Program-made: the position numbers and the translations under genes
Source: Lottia gigantea
Taxonomy: Eukaryota; Mollusca; Gastropoda; Lottiidae
Direction: 5' to 3'
Length of the DNA: 64,000 nucleotides
NCBI RefSeq assembly: GCF_000327385.1
Contig: NW_008709781.1
Coordinates: 1,613,282-1,677,281 of the forward strand
In this document: positions 47,901 to 58,908 of the stretch, one piece after another
How the letters are laid out: each line of letters starts with the position of its first letter
How positions within the stretch are numbered: the stretch's first letter is position 1
Notes under the pieces: generated by a model
The model's input: the letters and a program-made list of their open reading frames with translations, nothing else
What the model was told of the DNA's origin: nothing
The model's database searches: none

Positions 47901-50900
47901 TGTGATTGAGCCAATGCTCAATTTTTTATTTGAAACAAATAGCATTACTATTAGCCCTAATCTATGTCGACATCAACTGTTATAAGTGTATTCAGATTTT
48001 GTTATAAATTTTTTATCTCTATTTTTCAGGAACTATTTTAGCCAGTATTTTATTCATTCCTGTAAGTATAAGGAGAAATTTTTATGTCATTACATGTATC
48101 TGCTATTTCTTCCGAGTTTCTTTATAGGATTCATTTACTTGAGTTAAGTTCAAGCTGCTGAAGTATGCCTTATTTTTCTCATCAAATGCATGCCATATCT
48201 TCCTTGTTAAATTGTATTTGATGCATAAGATAACTGTGTTAGAATATAAATATATTTATTTATTTTCTAGGGAGTATGTATGATAGTGGGTGGTATTAAA
48301 TTTCGTACTCAGAATTTTAACCCAAGATCAGCTTCAGTTAGTGCTGCCTTGTTGTTTGTTTCTATAGTAGGTTAGTACAACTATTGATTAACTCATTGTC
48401 ATATCTATGATATATAAAATCATGCAGACTAATTATGATGATTCCTTTAAGTTTTTGAATTTATATGGCAACTGATCTTAACAGTGTTAACTTATTTGTG
48501 CTAAATCAGCCACTGGACATGGCAGATGACTCAATAAAGTACATGATAAACTGAACAAACTGTAGTGAAACCCCTAAACTGTCAGCCAACCAGAAAATAC
48601 CAGTTATGAAGGGATGCTGGTTTTAAAGAGAATGTGGTTTAGAGCGATTATTAATGTTAAGGAATAAACAATTGTTATTTTTTAGGTATATTTGCTCCGA
48701 CTATATTTTCTAAGATTTATGGTGATTTAACGTGTAATCGTTGTGAGTATGTGAATCAAACAGATATTAATGGTACTTCTAACGCTACTGTTGGTTTTAA
48801 ATGCGATGATTGTAAACAATCTTTGGTAGGTTTTAGACAAGAATTCTTAATACTGTGCTTTTAATGACAAAATAACTTGGTAGCGTATGATTTTGATTAA
48901 GAAATTATCTATTGAAATATACTATACATATGCATGCAGCATCAATTGCAAGTTTAGGGCTGGTATGCAACTTTATAGTTAAAAATTAAAATACAAAACA
49001 GCACTATTGTTTTTGGCTGGATATGTACCTTAAAAATTTGAATCCGGTCTTCATTAGCCCAAGATGGAAAAGTAGGATGTAAATTTCCATATGATTTTCA
49101 ATTTTCTTTGTTATTTTTCAGTTTGGTTTAGATGGAGATAAATCATTATATGAGAAACATATAGAACCATTGATCTATGCTTGTGCTATAGTTTTACCAA
49201 TATCATATATAGTGGGTTTAATATTCACCCTGAAAACACATTCCTCACATATCTATGATGCCTTTAATGAACAACTTAAAGCCACGTCCACAGCACTTGA
49301 AGGTTTGTCAGTAGAGAAAATTATAGTCTTGACCTTGGAAAAATAATATTTTGATATGAACAATAGTAACTAATCTTCCTTATTGAAAGTATTTTTGGGC
49401 TCTCTATTGGAAAGTTCTTGATGTTTTGGATTCATGGTATCAACAAGACTTTAAAGGAAACAAGTTGGAACAGAGTACAAAAGGTGCATCGAGAAAGAAT
49501 TGAAAATGGCAGAGAAAGGAATAATATGTTTCAAACTTTGAATGTGACATATCAGGTTGCGTACAGGCCAAACCTGTAAGAACTGACCAACTAAGCGCCA
49601 CCTAATGTAAATAGTAATATGATCCTGAAAAAAATGATTTTTTTTATCGATTTTTTAATTAAATTATTATTGTAGAATCAGCTCAATGGTCGAGATTAAA
49701 GAGTACTATTATATTATTATTCTGTGCAGTATTAATAGCATTGTGTGCTGATTTAGTAACTAATAATCTACAACCATTGTTAGAGAGTACAGGTGTATCC
49801 GAGGTATGGTGTTACTATTTTATTGTCTGACACTCAGCTTGATCTCCCAGCCATCACCATACTGATAACTATCTATTGATACAGCTGGCTGATATTCTAG
49901 TCACTTAAAACTTACGACCCTGTATAGTACTGATGATCTAAGTAGAGTATAACATAGCAATTGTAGAAGCACTTTGGTACAGTATTTGTTTCAATGAATC
50001 TAGTCCTTTTGAAATTCCAGCACTATATGATACAAGCCTGCTTAAATCAAGGGATGTGTGTGGAAAATACTTGTATACCTTTGATAAAGGGATATTTTAG
50101 ACCCAAATGTTTCAGCATAACTGCATATTCCTTCAAAGGTGCAATATTCCCAAGTTAGTATTAGAAGATACCCTCTTGTAGAAGCACTGGCCAAGGTCAC
50201 AAACAGAGACAATGAATGCGTTAGAATGATAAGAAGACCTCTCACTGGATGAAATTGTAACTTTTAAAGAATCCAGCTAGATAATTAATAAATTTATATA
50301 TTTTTTGATATTTACAGTATTTTGTTGGTGTAACAATGTTAGCTTTAGTACCTGAATTACCAGAGGTAGTCAATGGTGTTCAGTTTTCTTTACAAAATAA
50401 TGTCAATCTTGGGTGAGTCTGCTTAATATTGATTTTTGGTTGTATCAGTGTTGTTTCCTAAATTAAATATTGGTATATCTATTGTAAACGCCCCTTTTCT
50501 ATGGAACTTGGTTCGTATTCTGTTACTAGCCAAGAAATCTCCTTATATTGAGATTAATTTGAAAATATGATTTTTTTTTAACAGTATAGAGATTGGTGGT
50601 TCTACAGCAATACAAGTTTGTTTAGTTCAAGTTCCAATTCTAGTTTTAATAAATCTCATTTATGTAAGTAAACTTATACTAATTTATTGGAAAGATAACT
50701 CTCGTCCTGTGTCTTTTATTGAATAGTTACTTATTACTTTCAATCACCCTAATCTCTGTCAACATGTGATAATAATAAACTTTACTTAAATAATGACAAT
50801 ATAACCAATATAACATATTTACTATGTATTTTTATGAATGTAATGTATTTTCCTGCCAACTGTTTGTCTACACTCTGTGATCAGGGGCAAACCTCTGGGG

Positions 50901-53699
50901 CTTTACAACTCCAATAACATGAGATTATGAAAATGTTTTTCTTGTGTATTCGAGTTCATTGAAAAATAGTCTGAATCTGATTACAAAATTGTGTATAGGT
51001 AGGGTTAGCAAGGAATAAGTTTGGAGACCCTAGTTGGGTGATATGAGATATTTTGTGTATGGCGATATAGGCCAATTTTTATCACCATAGATTCAAATAT
51101 CGCGATATAGAAGAGTCGGTGCAAAGTACAAGAGTTGTATAGGTTCTCCTCTATTGTTTCTGCATAAAATCATTTTATTTACCAAAGGATGAGGGTATGA
51201 GATGAAGGTAATGCCACTTTCAGCTCTCAAAGGACCAACAGTTCATTAGAAGTCCCCCCCCCCCCCCCCTCTTTATGTCTTTAGTAATAAACTTTTCATG
51301 AACTAAGATACTTTTAAAGTTCTTTCATATGTATTTTGGTGTGTACTTTTAGTTTATTTGAGACTGAGAAACTCTTTTTGCAAACATCACATTTGTATGG
51401 TTTCTCTCCAGTATGTATTCTCATATGAACTTTATGACTGCATGAAGTTATAAAGCATTTCCCACAAACATCACATTGATATGGTTTCTCTCCAGTATGG
51501 GTTCTCATGTGCAAATTAAGGGAATTTGGCTGAAAAGAACACCATTCACAAAAATCACATTTGTATGGTTTTTCTCCACTATGCATTCTCATGTGTACTT
51601 TAAATTCACTTGCTATAGCAAACCTCTTTTCACAAACATCACATTTGTATGGTTTTTCTCCACTATGTCTCTTCATGTGAACATTAAATTCACTTGCTGT
51701 AACAAACCTCTTTTCACAAACATCACATTTATATGGTTTTTCTCCAGTATGGGCTCTTCTTATATGAACTTTAAGATCACTTGCTGTAACAGAACTCTTT
51801 TCACAAAGATCACATTTGTGTGGTTTATCTCCAGTATGTGTTTTCATGTGAACCTTAAGATAGCTTAACTCACTAAAACTCTTTTCACATACTTCACATT
51901 TGTATGGTTTATCTTCAGTATGTGTTCTTTTGTGAACTTTAAGATCACTTGCAGTATTAAATTTTTTTTCACAAATATCACATTTATACGGCTTTTCTCC
52001 AGTATGGGCTCTTCTCACATGAACTTTAATTTCACTTGCTGTAATAAAACTCTTTTCACAAACATCGCATTTGTGTGGTTTTTCTCCAGTATGTCTTCTC
52101 ATATGAACTTTAAATTGACCAGCTGTAATATAACTCTTTTCACAAACTTTACATTTGTATGGTTTTTCTCCGGTATGTCGTCTCCTATGAACTTTAAGAT
52201 CACTTGCTATAGCAAAACTCTTTTTACAAACCTCACATTTGTATGGTTTTTCTCCAGTATGTTTTCTTCTCATGTGCTCAGTATGATTGAACAATTTGGG
52301 AAAACACTTTCCACAAACATTACATTCGTATGGTTTCTCAGCCTTATGTATTTTGATGTGATTACTTAGTTTTCTTGTCATATCAAAACCTAGTCCACAA
52401 ATACCACAATGAAAAGGTTTCTTTCCAGTAGGCCTAGGCCTGTGTTGTTTCTTGTGAATATTATGATTCAACCTCAATGTTAATGCTTGGCCTGTATCAC
52501 AAGCATACAACACAAATTCAGATGAATGATGTGGTTGTTGTTGTTGAATTCCTCTGTATTCTGCCATTGTGAAGCTATTATCCAATTTGGACTATTAGTT
52601 TCTGCTGTTTTTTTGTTTGTCTCATCATAGAACTGTAGTCTATACTGACTATATTGTTTACTTTTGATCAACCAGGAAGTGATAAATATTACGGATTGAC
52701 TTAGGATTATAGACAGGTTTCTCAAGAAAATTATAATGTGTTAGTAAGGAAGCTGTATTGCAATACCACTTTATAAATTCCAAGCTTTACTGCATGGTTA
52801 ATGTGTTTCTTTAACACAGAATATATGATTGTATTTCAGCCTATGAATTTTATCCTTGTATTCAGTGATGTCCACATGTATTCAGTCATATTTTCTGTGG
52901 TTATAATTAATTATATATTTCAAGATGGTAAAAGTGACTATTTCCAAGGTAAAGTCTAATTTAACAAAATTTGCACTTTTGGATCTCCTTATGTTCAGTT
53001 TTGTAGTAAAGGGACAGGTTTGCCATTCGTTACACCAATTAAACCTTAGTCTCAGAAACTGGAATGCTTTAGTTAAAGGGACAGATGCACCATTTTTTTG
53101 ACCAATCTTACTATAGTCTTAGAAACAGGAATTTTTTAGCTAAACCAATCACCATCGAAATTTGAGCCTTAGAATCTCTGTGTCCAGAATTATTTGCGTT
53201 GAATGTTAAAATGATGACTCGTCACTTTAAGATACTCTATTGAAAAGACATATATAGAAATAGCGAGTAAAATTCATAGTTTGAAGTATTTTTAATTTTT
53301 GATATTTCTAGTACTTCTGAAGACTATTTACATATATTCAAGATCAAAATAATCCCCCCAAAATGGCGCATCTGCCCCTTTAAACAAATCAGTAATAGTG
53401 TTCACAGCTCACTATTGAATTTTGAGCCATCAAGGCAATGTGGCTCCAGAATTATCTATGATTGAAATTTTAAAAGAAGACTGGTCTTTTCTTGAGACTC
53501 TACCTTATATATAAAAGACATAAATAGAAATAGAAAGTGAAATTACTAGTTTGAGGTATTTTTATATGTATAAAAGTAGATAGTGAATTGAATTTTGTCT
53601 CTTTTTATTACAGGTTCTATTGTATTATGTATATATTTAGTCTTGATGTTCATGTATTTCTTCACCATAACACCGCCAGAAGCTAAATGTATTTCCTGA
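41962..53699 (+). CDS. CAX-family cation/proton exchanger with YccF-like domain (Vnx1-like)
   Basis: Nineteen coding exons, ATG 41962, 739 residues: 41962-42210, 43228-43330, 44678-44856, 45216-45362, 45816-45929, 46305-46385, 46558-46660, 46936-47012, 47264-47328, 47650-47801, 48030-48061, 48271-48370, 48686-48825, 49122-49302, 49676-49803, 50318-50412, 50585-50663, 52840-52948, 53614-53699. All phases fit. Residues 1-117 are a hydrophilic cytosolic tail. A YccF-like membrane pair follows (ILYTVFIGWWLALLYL, then RRPLTYLWFLLGIPFLVIGH). The exchanger core has two alpha repeats: GAILNATFGSIVE (about 383-395) and GVTMLALVPELPEVVNG (about 621-637). Fungal Vnx1-type proteins of this layout swap vacuolar Na+/K+ for H+, and other CAX proteins swap Ca2+ for H+. 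Ion choice here is unknown. Intron 50664-52839 holds a zinc-finger gene on the other strand. Confidence 0.9.
42799..43138. mobile_element. MITE family C copy in a CAX intron
   Basis: The ends are TAAAGGGTCAGCTGCTCCAT and ACTGTCCCTTTA with a TA at each edge. The interior includes GACCAATCATACTTTAGTCT and TTCGAGCCTTTAAATTC, shared with the copies at 53007-53575. The TA edges suggest a Tc1/mariner-type origin. Confidence 0.75.
45641..45722. repeat. Hairpin with 21-23-base arms in a CAX intron
   Basis: Left arm ACATGGAAATAACACACGAAC (45641-45661; one base added in the other arm) pairs with the right arm at 45700-45722. The loop is about 38 bases. A weaker CTATG/CATAG pairing extends the stem at both sides. 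It may be a very short MITE or a hairpin RNA; nothing distinguishes them here. Confidence 0.6.
46435..46557 (+). repeat. Tandem TAATGCATTATGTTTG-type repeat abutting a splice acceptor
   Basis: Several loose copies of TTGTATATTGTAATAATGCA-like units (about 36 bases) run directly to the TAG acceptor of the CAX exon at 46558. The repeat therefore supplies the acceptor's upstream sequence. Confidence 0.6.
47846..47890 (+). mobile_element. SINE 3' fragment
   Basis: CATAGGCCCAAGCTGG, then AGAAAAGTAGGATTTTGA, resembles the SINE 3' part (ATTAGCCC..., AGTAGGACATAAAACT). Short and diverged. Confidence 0.4.
49036..49105 (+). mobile_element. SINE 3' fragment
   Basis: AATCCGGTCTTCATTAGCCC and GAAAAGTAGGATGTAAATTT match the SINE 3' half at 9788-9970 and 40300-40367. 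It lies in a CAX intron near the acceptor before 49122. Confidence 0.55.
51314..52567 (-). CDS. C2H2 zinc-finger protein, 13 fingers, nested in a CAX intron
   Basis: A single open exon of 417 residues from the ATG at 52567 (MAEYRGIQQQQPHHSSEFV) to the stop at 51314. After an N-terminal tail of about 45 residues come 13 C2H2 fingers, from HCGICGLGF... to KCDVCKKSFSVSNKLKVH, joined mostly by canonical TGEKPYKC linkers. One finger (FCEWCSFQPNSL) has a shifted spacing. Such arrays bind DNA; the targets are unknown. The gene is intronless in its coding part and lies inside the intron 50664-52839 of the CAX gene, on the opposite strand. It may be a retrocopy or an ordinary nested gene. No poly(A) tract or target duplication was found. 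A long C tract (51254-51269) sits just past its 3' end. Confidence 0.95.
   Translation of the reverse strand: MAEYRGIQQQQPHHSSEFVLYACDTGQALTLRLNHNIHKKQHRPRPTGKKPFHCGICGLGFDMTRKLSNHIKIHKAEKPYECNVCGKCFPKLFNHTEHMRRKHTGEKPYKCEVCKKSFAIASDLKVHRRRHTGEKPYKCKVCEKSYITAGQFKVHMRRHTGEKPHKCDVCEKSFITASEIKVHVRRAHTGEKPYKCDICEKKFNTASDLKVHKRTHTEDKPYKCEVCEKSFSELSYLKVHMKTHTGDKPHKCDLCEKSSVTASDLKVHIRRAHTGEKPYKCDVCEKRFVTASEFNVHMKRHSGEKPYKCDVCEKRFAIASEFKVHMRMHSGEKPYKCDFCEWCSFQPNSLNLHMRTHTGEKPYQCDVCGKCFITSCSHKVHMRIHTGEKPYKCDVCKKSFSVSNKLKVHTKIHMKEL
53007..53575. mobile_element. MITE family C copy interrupted by another copy
   Basis: The outer copy starts TAAAGGGACAGGTTTGCCAT at 53007 and resumes at 53383 with AAATCAGTAATAGTGTTCAC, which follows in the copy at 42799-43138. 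Its right end is missing. The inner copy is listed separately. Confidence 0.7.
53084..53382. mobile_element. Inner MITE family C copy
   Basis: Ends TTAAAGGGACAGATGCACCA and AATGGCGCATCTGCCCCTTT are inverted; TA lies at 53084-53085 and 53381-53382. The site falls inside the outer copy, so the inner one is younger. Confidence 0.75.
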
Positions 53700-55328
53700 A
53701 ATCACACCACAGAGATGGGCACCGTGATGATTACAACACTTACTGAACTTTTCATATTAGAGTGCAATGCAAGTTGAGTGCTATATTTGTATGAGTCACT
53801 TAAGTACATGTAAGTAGTTAATAGACTACTGTCAGTTTAAGATATGATGTGTGCTATATCTAACTTATAATAGGGATCGCACAGCAAGCAACCTTTCATT
53901 GCTGTTGTTATAATCAAAAATATGAATTATCACAGTCACATTTAATCATTAAGGTTTTTTTTTCATTAATATATCATCATTTTCTATATGATCACAAAAC
54001 CATTTTCATTTTGTTTTTTTTGCTTCAAGTAGACACAGATTTTAAGGATTTCTTTTAATAAACAAAGCTTAATTATGTTTTAGATTGTATGAATATTTTT
54101 TTATATATTTTTATAAATAATATATTATAATGATATAGGAATAGTCTATTTAAGTGATGGAAATGGTTGTATTAGAAATATTTATATCTTATATAAATGT
54201 TATAATATTTGTATTGAAGACATATTTATCATTTTTATTCTTTTCATGTTAAAAATATTTTTATATCTTAATGGTATACTACCTCTTAGGATGACCAACA
54301 TATCTAAATTTCAAAAATGAGTCTTTATTCATCAGTGGACTTACGTGGTGTCATAACTATACAACAGAATCTCTCTATAATCCAATAAATCCATAAAACT
54401 AAGTAATAATTCATTAAACTAAGTAACTTTGAAACATGCTTAGAAGCATAATTATTCCATGAATATATCATCTTTTATGGGAATTCTATTCTTAAGTCAT
54501 GGTATCTGGTAAGTTCAACTGATGCATATATACACTTGTTGACCATTGAGACTTTAAATGACCATTTTCAGAGATGGTATGCTTTGAAGTAAGTTTTATA
54601 TCTATATAATTTATAACCATTTTCATGTTTAAACTATTTGTATGTTAATAATTAATAAGATATTTGAAATGTGAAATAAGAAAGAAGTGTTTTAGATTGT
54701 ATTTTTTTTGTCTGTGATATATTTATAATATTCAAATATTATTGTATTTTAACTGTTATCAGCTTGATATCACAAAGGTGTAGAAGTTGTTTTGATACAT
54801 AACCTTGATAAAGCATGCTTCAAAAGAGTTTTATTTGTCAAGGTCTGCATGGATATTCAGATCCAGTATAGAAGACATAATTTCTCCAGTTTCTCCCCAG
54901 TCAATAGCAAGTAGATAAAAAAAACTGTTAGTTTAACTAAAATAAAACTATATACCAAATATTTTATTCATATTTATTTCATCTATGTAATAAATCATTT
55001 TAAGTATATAATGTATTAAATTGGACACATTGGTCCTTGTTTGATATTGTTGATAAATAAACCACTAAGAAAATTTAGTTTGAAATCAATACCCTGTGCA
55101 CACAAATGTAACAAGACTGCCTATAAACCTCTGGTTGACCTTATCTGTAGCATTGCTTACTGTTCAAACACTATTTTTAGATTCCAATTTTGAATTTGAA
55201 CTTCAAGCACTTCATCTATGTGTTCTTACAAGTCAAAGACAACAATCTAATCATGTCTATAAGACTTGCAAGATATCATGAGCCTATATATTGTCATCGC
55301 CAATAAGACACACTGAATACAGTCCCCT
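53700..55328. other. CAX 3' UTR and tail-to-tail interval with DHRSX
   Basis: No gene is seen. An AATAAA at about 54056 may end the CAX transcript. DHRSX's transcript enters from the other side. The stretch is very AT-rich. Confidence 0.5.
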
Positions 55329-58077
55329 TCAGGTTTTAATATCTTGGAAACAGTTCTGAACAGTTCTGCTTAATAATTCATCTTGTAGATCTTGATCATA
55401 TGATAAATCACTGGAATTTACTGCTTTACAGTTGTCATAGTAACATCCTGAGACCCCTTCTAATTCTGCTGCCATGGCGACATAAATAGCTGATTGTGCT
55501 GCCTGTTTAGGAGTCTGTAACAGATAATAAAAATACATTTCACCATAAAGACTAAACATATTATAAATGTAATAAATAAATGCAGGAATAAACTGTTCAT
55601 GTTGCCATGCAGAATGAAAATATCATTTTGGCCATTAGTCTAATTAAATAAATTTCACCATATTGGAGTCTACTGTCTTACTTTCTGTCAATTTCACAGC
55701 AAAAATGCTCTACATTGACACATATTCTTTGCATCTGCCTGCACAGAAAATATAACAGGTGTAACCAATCTTCAAATCACTTTGATAATGAAAAACTGCA
55801 CCCAAAAAGAATACACATTTGGCCCTGTAGGATAAGCTTATACAGCTTGCAAGAGGAAGGGAAACTTGGGCCTACCTTAAATAGTAATTTAGCTATAATT
55901 AACATAAGCCATCTAATACTCCAATGTGTATGTCTATATAAACCTGTATTGACAACTCCTGGATGTAAGGTATTTATAGTGACACAAGATCTGCTGCTAT
56001 TTAGATGTCTAGCTAGGTGATAAGAACTCAGTACTATAGCTAATTTAGAGGTAGCATAAGAATAATGAGGTGAATAGTCAAACATACAACTGGATCTGAA
56101 ATGAAGTAATGGGCCATTGATAAGGGCTGGGCAATACAGCCATTGATTGTGCGCAAAGAATGTTATCGGGCAATTGAAAGCTTAATTTTTGAAATTAATT
56201 TAGGCAAAATGGAAAAAAAATGGAGTTTGTGTTTTGGAAAATTGGACAGGACAGTCTCACCAACTTGCCATATCTTTTCTGATTTCAAAATGTTGGGAGA
56301 TCTTGAATTGTTTTATATTCCATTCACATGATCAGTGTTGTGTCATGGTCAGCTTGATTACTCTATGGCCTTGCAGATTAACATGTGCCTTTCATATAAA
56401 ATCTTATCCAATTGTCAAAATATTCTAAACATACTTCTGTATAGGTTTATACCTAGACATTAATTTCTCTAAATCTTCACCAGCAATAAAATGTACAGCA
56501 GATGACACATTGATAATGCGACTAGAATGATCTCGACTACCAGATAATTTGAGTTTATCCAGTAATAATAATGTTAGATAATAATGACTGAGGTAGTTCA
56601 CTTGAAACTGTTCTTCAAAACCATCTTCTGTTATTCTATAAGGTGTCAGCATCACTCCAGCTGTAAGATGAAATTTTGAAAGTTAAAACCTATCTTAATA
56701 TAATCTTGAAGTAATCTTGAAGCATAGTGATTATATTTCAAGTCAAATGTATCCTTGCCAGAAAAGACATTTGACATGATCTGCCGGTCATTCTTGAACA
56801 TACAGCAAAATCAACAGCCTTATGGTACATCATCTGACAACCTTTGGTTTGTTGGTTATAAATTCAAACATAATGGAAAAAGACAATCTTGTTTGACAGA
56901 TAATATGGTAACATTGAATTTGATTGAACTATTTGTTTCTGAGCTGTATGTAAATAAACAGGCTGTGCAGGCTATCAAAGAGATTATGCCACACACAATA
57001 TAGAACACTAACTATCTCAGCTACTGATGTTCTAAAATGATAGCAGGTGGAGGCTAGAGTGATTTACCATTATTAATCAGGATATGAAGAGGAGTTTTAT
57101 ATTTTTTAAACTGCATAAAACAATTTTTGACAGATTTTAAACTTCTTAAATCTAGACTTAGGTGATACACTGAAAAAGAAAATATTTTCTTCATCAAAAT
57201 TTTATAGTGTCAGCTGCTATAAAATAAAATATGACTGAATTTTTTAATATGAAAACTTGTGAATGAATCAATGAATCAATGATATATATATTTAACCCAT
57301 AACATCTAGCGCTACAATCAAATCTTGACGTATTACAATAAAATATATTTGACCTACCTTGTGCACTGGAATACTTTAACTTCATATCTTTAACTAATCT
57401 TTCACCCTTTTCTTTATGGTGTGAAGCTTTAAAATAAAAATGATAAAGCCCAACAATGAAATAAACAAATGAGCTAATTGGGTTATGATTTATAGATGCA
57501 AAATATCACATTTATACCTTCGTTATTCACAAATCATTCGTAATTATTGAACCTGTATAAGAAAAGAAATATTTAATACAATCCAGCTGTCAAGTCTTTC
57601 AAGATATTCTGTTCAAACTAATAACTGTCAAACATATCAGAGGCTGATAAGTTTCGGATTAAATCACTCTATTAAATTATTAGACAATCTCACTTACCTA
57701 TGAATACTGTAACATTTTTAGAAAGTAATGTGTTGACAATCTCCAATCCTATTCCTTCTGTACCTCCAGTTACCAAAGCAACCAATCCTTCTCCTTCAGG
57801 CGGTTCTTCAATGAAATAAGACTATTTCAAATGTCATAACACGATATTTAGTATGACAGTTGGACTCTGGACTTGATTCAATGATCGAAAATATTGCAAA
57901 TGAAAAGGTTTCGTTTAGTTGAAAAACGTGAAGAAAATACAGAAAAGCCGCATAAAATTTACCTGGTGGATGATAATGACCTTCGATTTTCTCTCTAATC
58001 AAAGCATAAACGCCAAACATGTACATTTTTATGAAATAAAAGACGAGAAAAAGGAATGCAGAAACTGTCTTCTTCAT
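55329..58077 (-). CDS. DHRSX: DHRSX-like short-chain dehydrogenase/reductase
   Basis: Seven exons on the minus strand: 57963-58077 (ATG at 58077), 57698-57805, 57358-57426, 57068-57169, 56435-56660, 55876-56095, 55329-55514; phases fit, 341 residues (human DHRSX 330). Residues 1-30 are hydrophobic, a membrane anchor. The Rossmann nucleotide motif TGGTEGIG is at 51-58, INNAGVM at about 129-135, and the catalytic YATSK at 220-224 with NVSSAVH before it. PGVVNTGLYRH matches the DHRSX block DPGVVNTDVYKH. The family acts on polyprenol/dolichol intermediates in the ER by recent work on human DHRSX; that role is inferred here from homology. The closest alternative is a retinol dehydrogenase of the same superfamily. 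It lies downstream of PIBF1 on the same strand, 831 bases away. Confidence 0.9.
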
Positions 58078-58908
58078 TTTGTAAATAATCAATACCGGGG
58101 AATCCCTCAGATCACATTGAGGCTAAAGGGAATCCTTTATTTACGAAATGACCTCACTTAGCTATAAGTAAAAGAAACTACGGATCAAATTTGGTTTGTT
58201 GACAGTCTTAGCCACTGAGATAATGCAAAATCCAATTAAAGGTCATCTATGCGATGAAAGAATATCCTGTGCAATGGGATTCATGCCAAGACAATGTCAA
58301 CTAATTTTCTGCTTCTGATTAAGATAATTAATATCAATAAAAATAATATATTAATAATATTTCAGTACTTTTATATAATAATATTTAATATCTAACATTA
58401 TTATGTACATAATTTAAAATATAAAAATTCAATAACAATATAAACCTATATAAAACATCAGGTAAAGACAAAACAATACAAATAATCATATAGAGACTGA
58501 TACATATAATCATGCATTATTTCTTAAAACCATAAAAACCTGATCATTTCAAAACATGTTGAAAATATACCAAGATAGTATGCATGCCTATATTAAAAAT
58601 TATAACCATTTATTTGTTTAAAACATTTATCTAAGAAACTGTTCAGTGAACAGCATAGTTGAGAAAAAATATTTGTGCAAATCTAGGTATGATTCAAGAC
58701 AGACAGTTGACTTTATCTGAAGCAAAATAGTGTGGACGAAGAAATATCTTTTTTCCCCTGTACCATTGTATAAATATAATAAATGAATAATTATTATAAT
58801 TTAAGTAAAATAAAATGAGTAGGCAGGATGAAGAGTCAGTGAAAGCACCAATCTTTGAATTTTTAATATCATATCACAATAATATTCATTAGTTTATTAT
58901 AATCTTCA

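Noticed and set aside
51476-52369. Two long + strand frames opposite the zinc-finger gene
   Set aside because: They are antisense shadows of the regular zinc-finger repeats.
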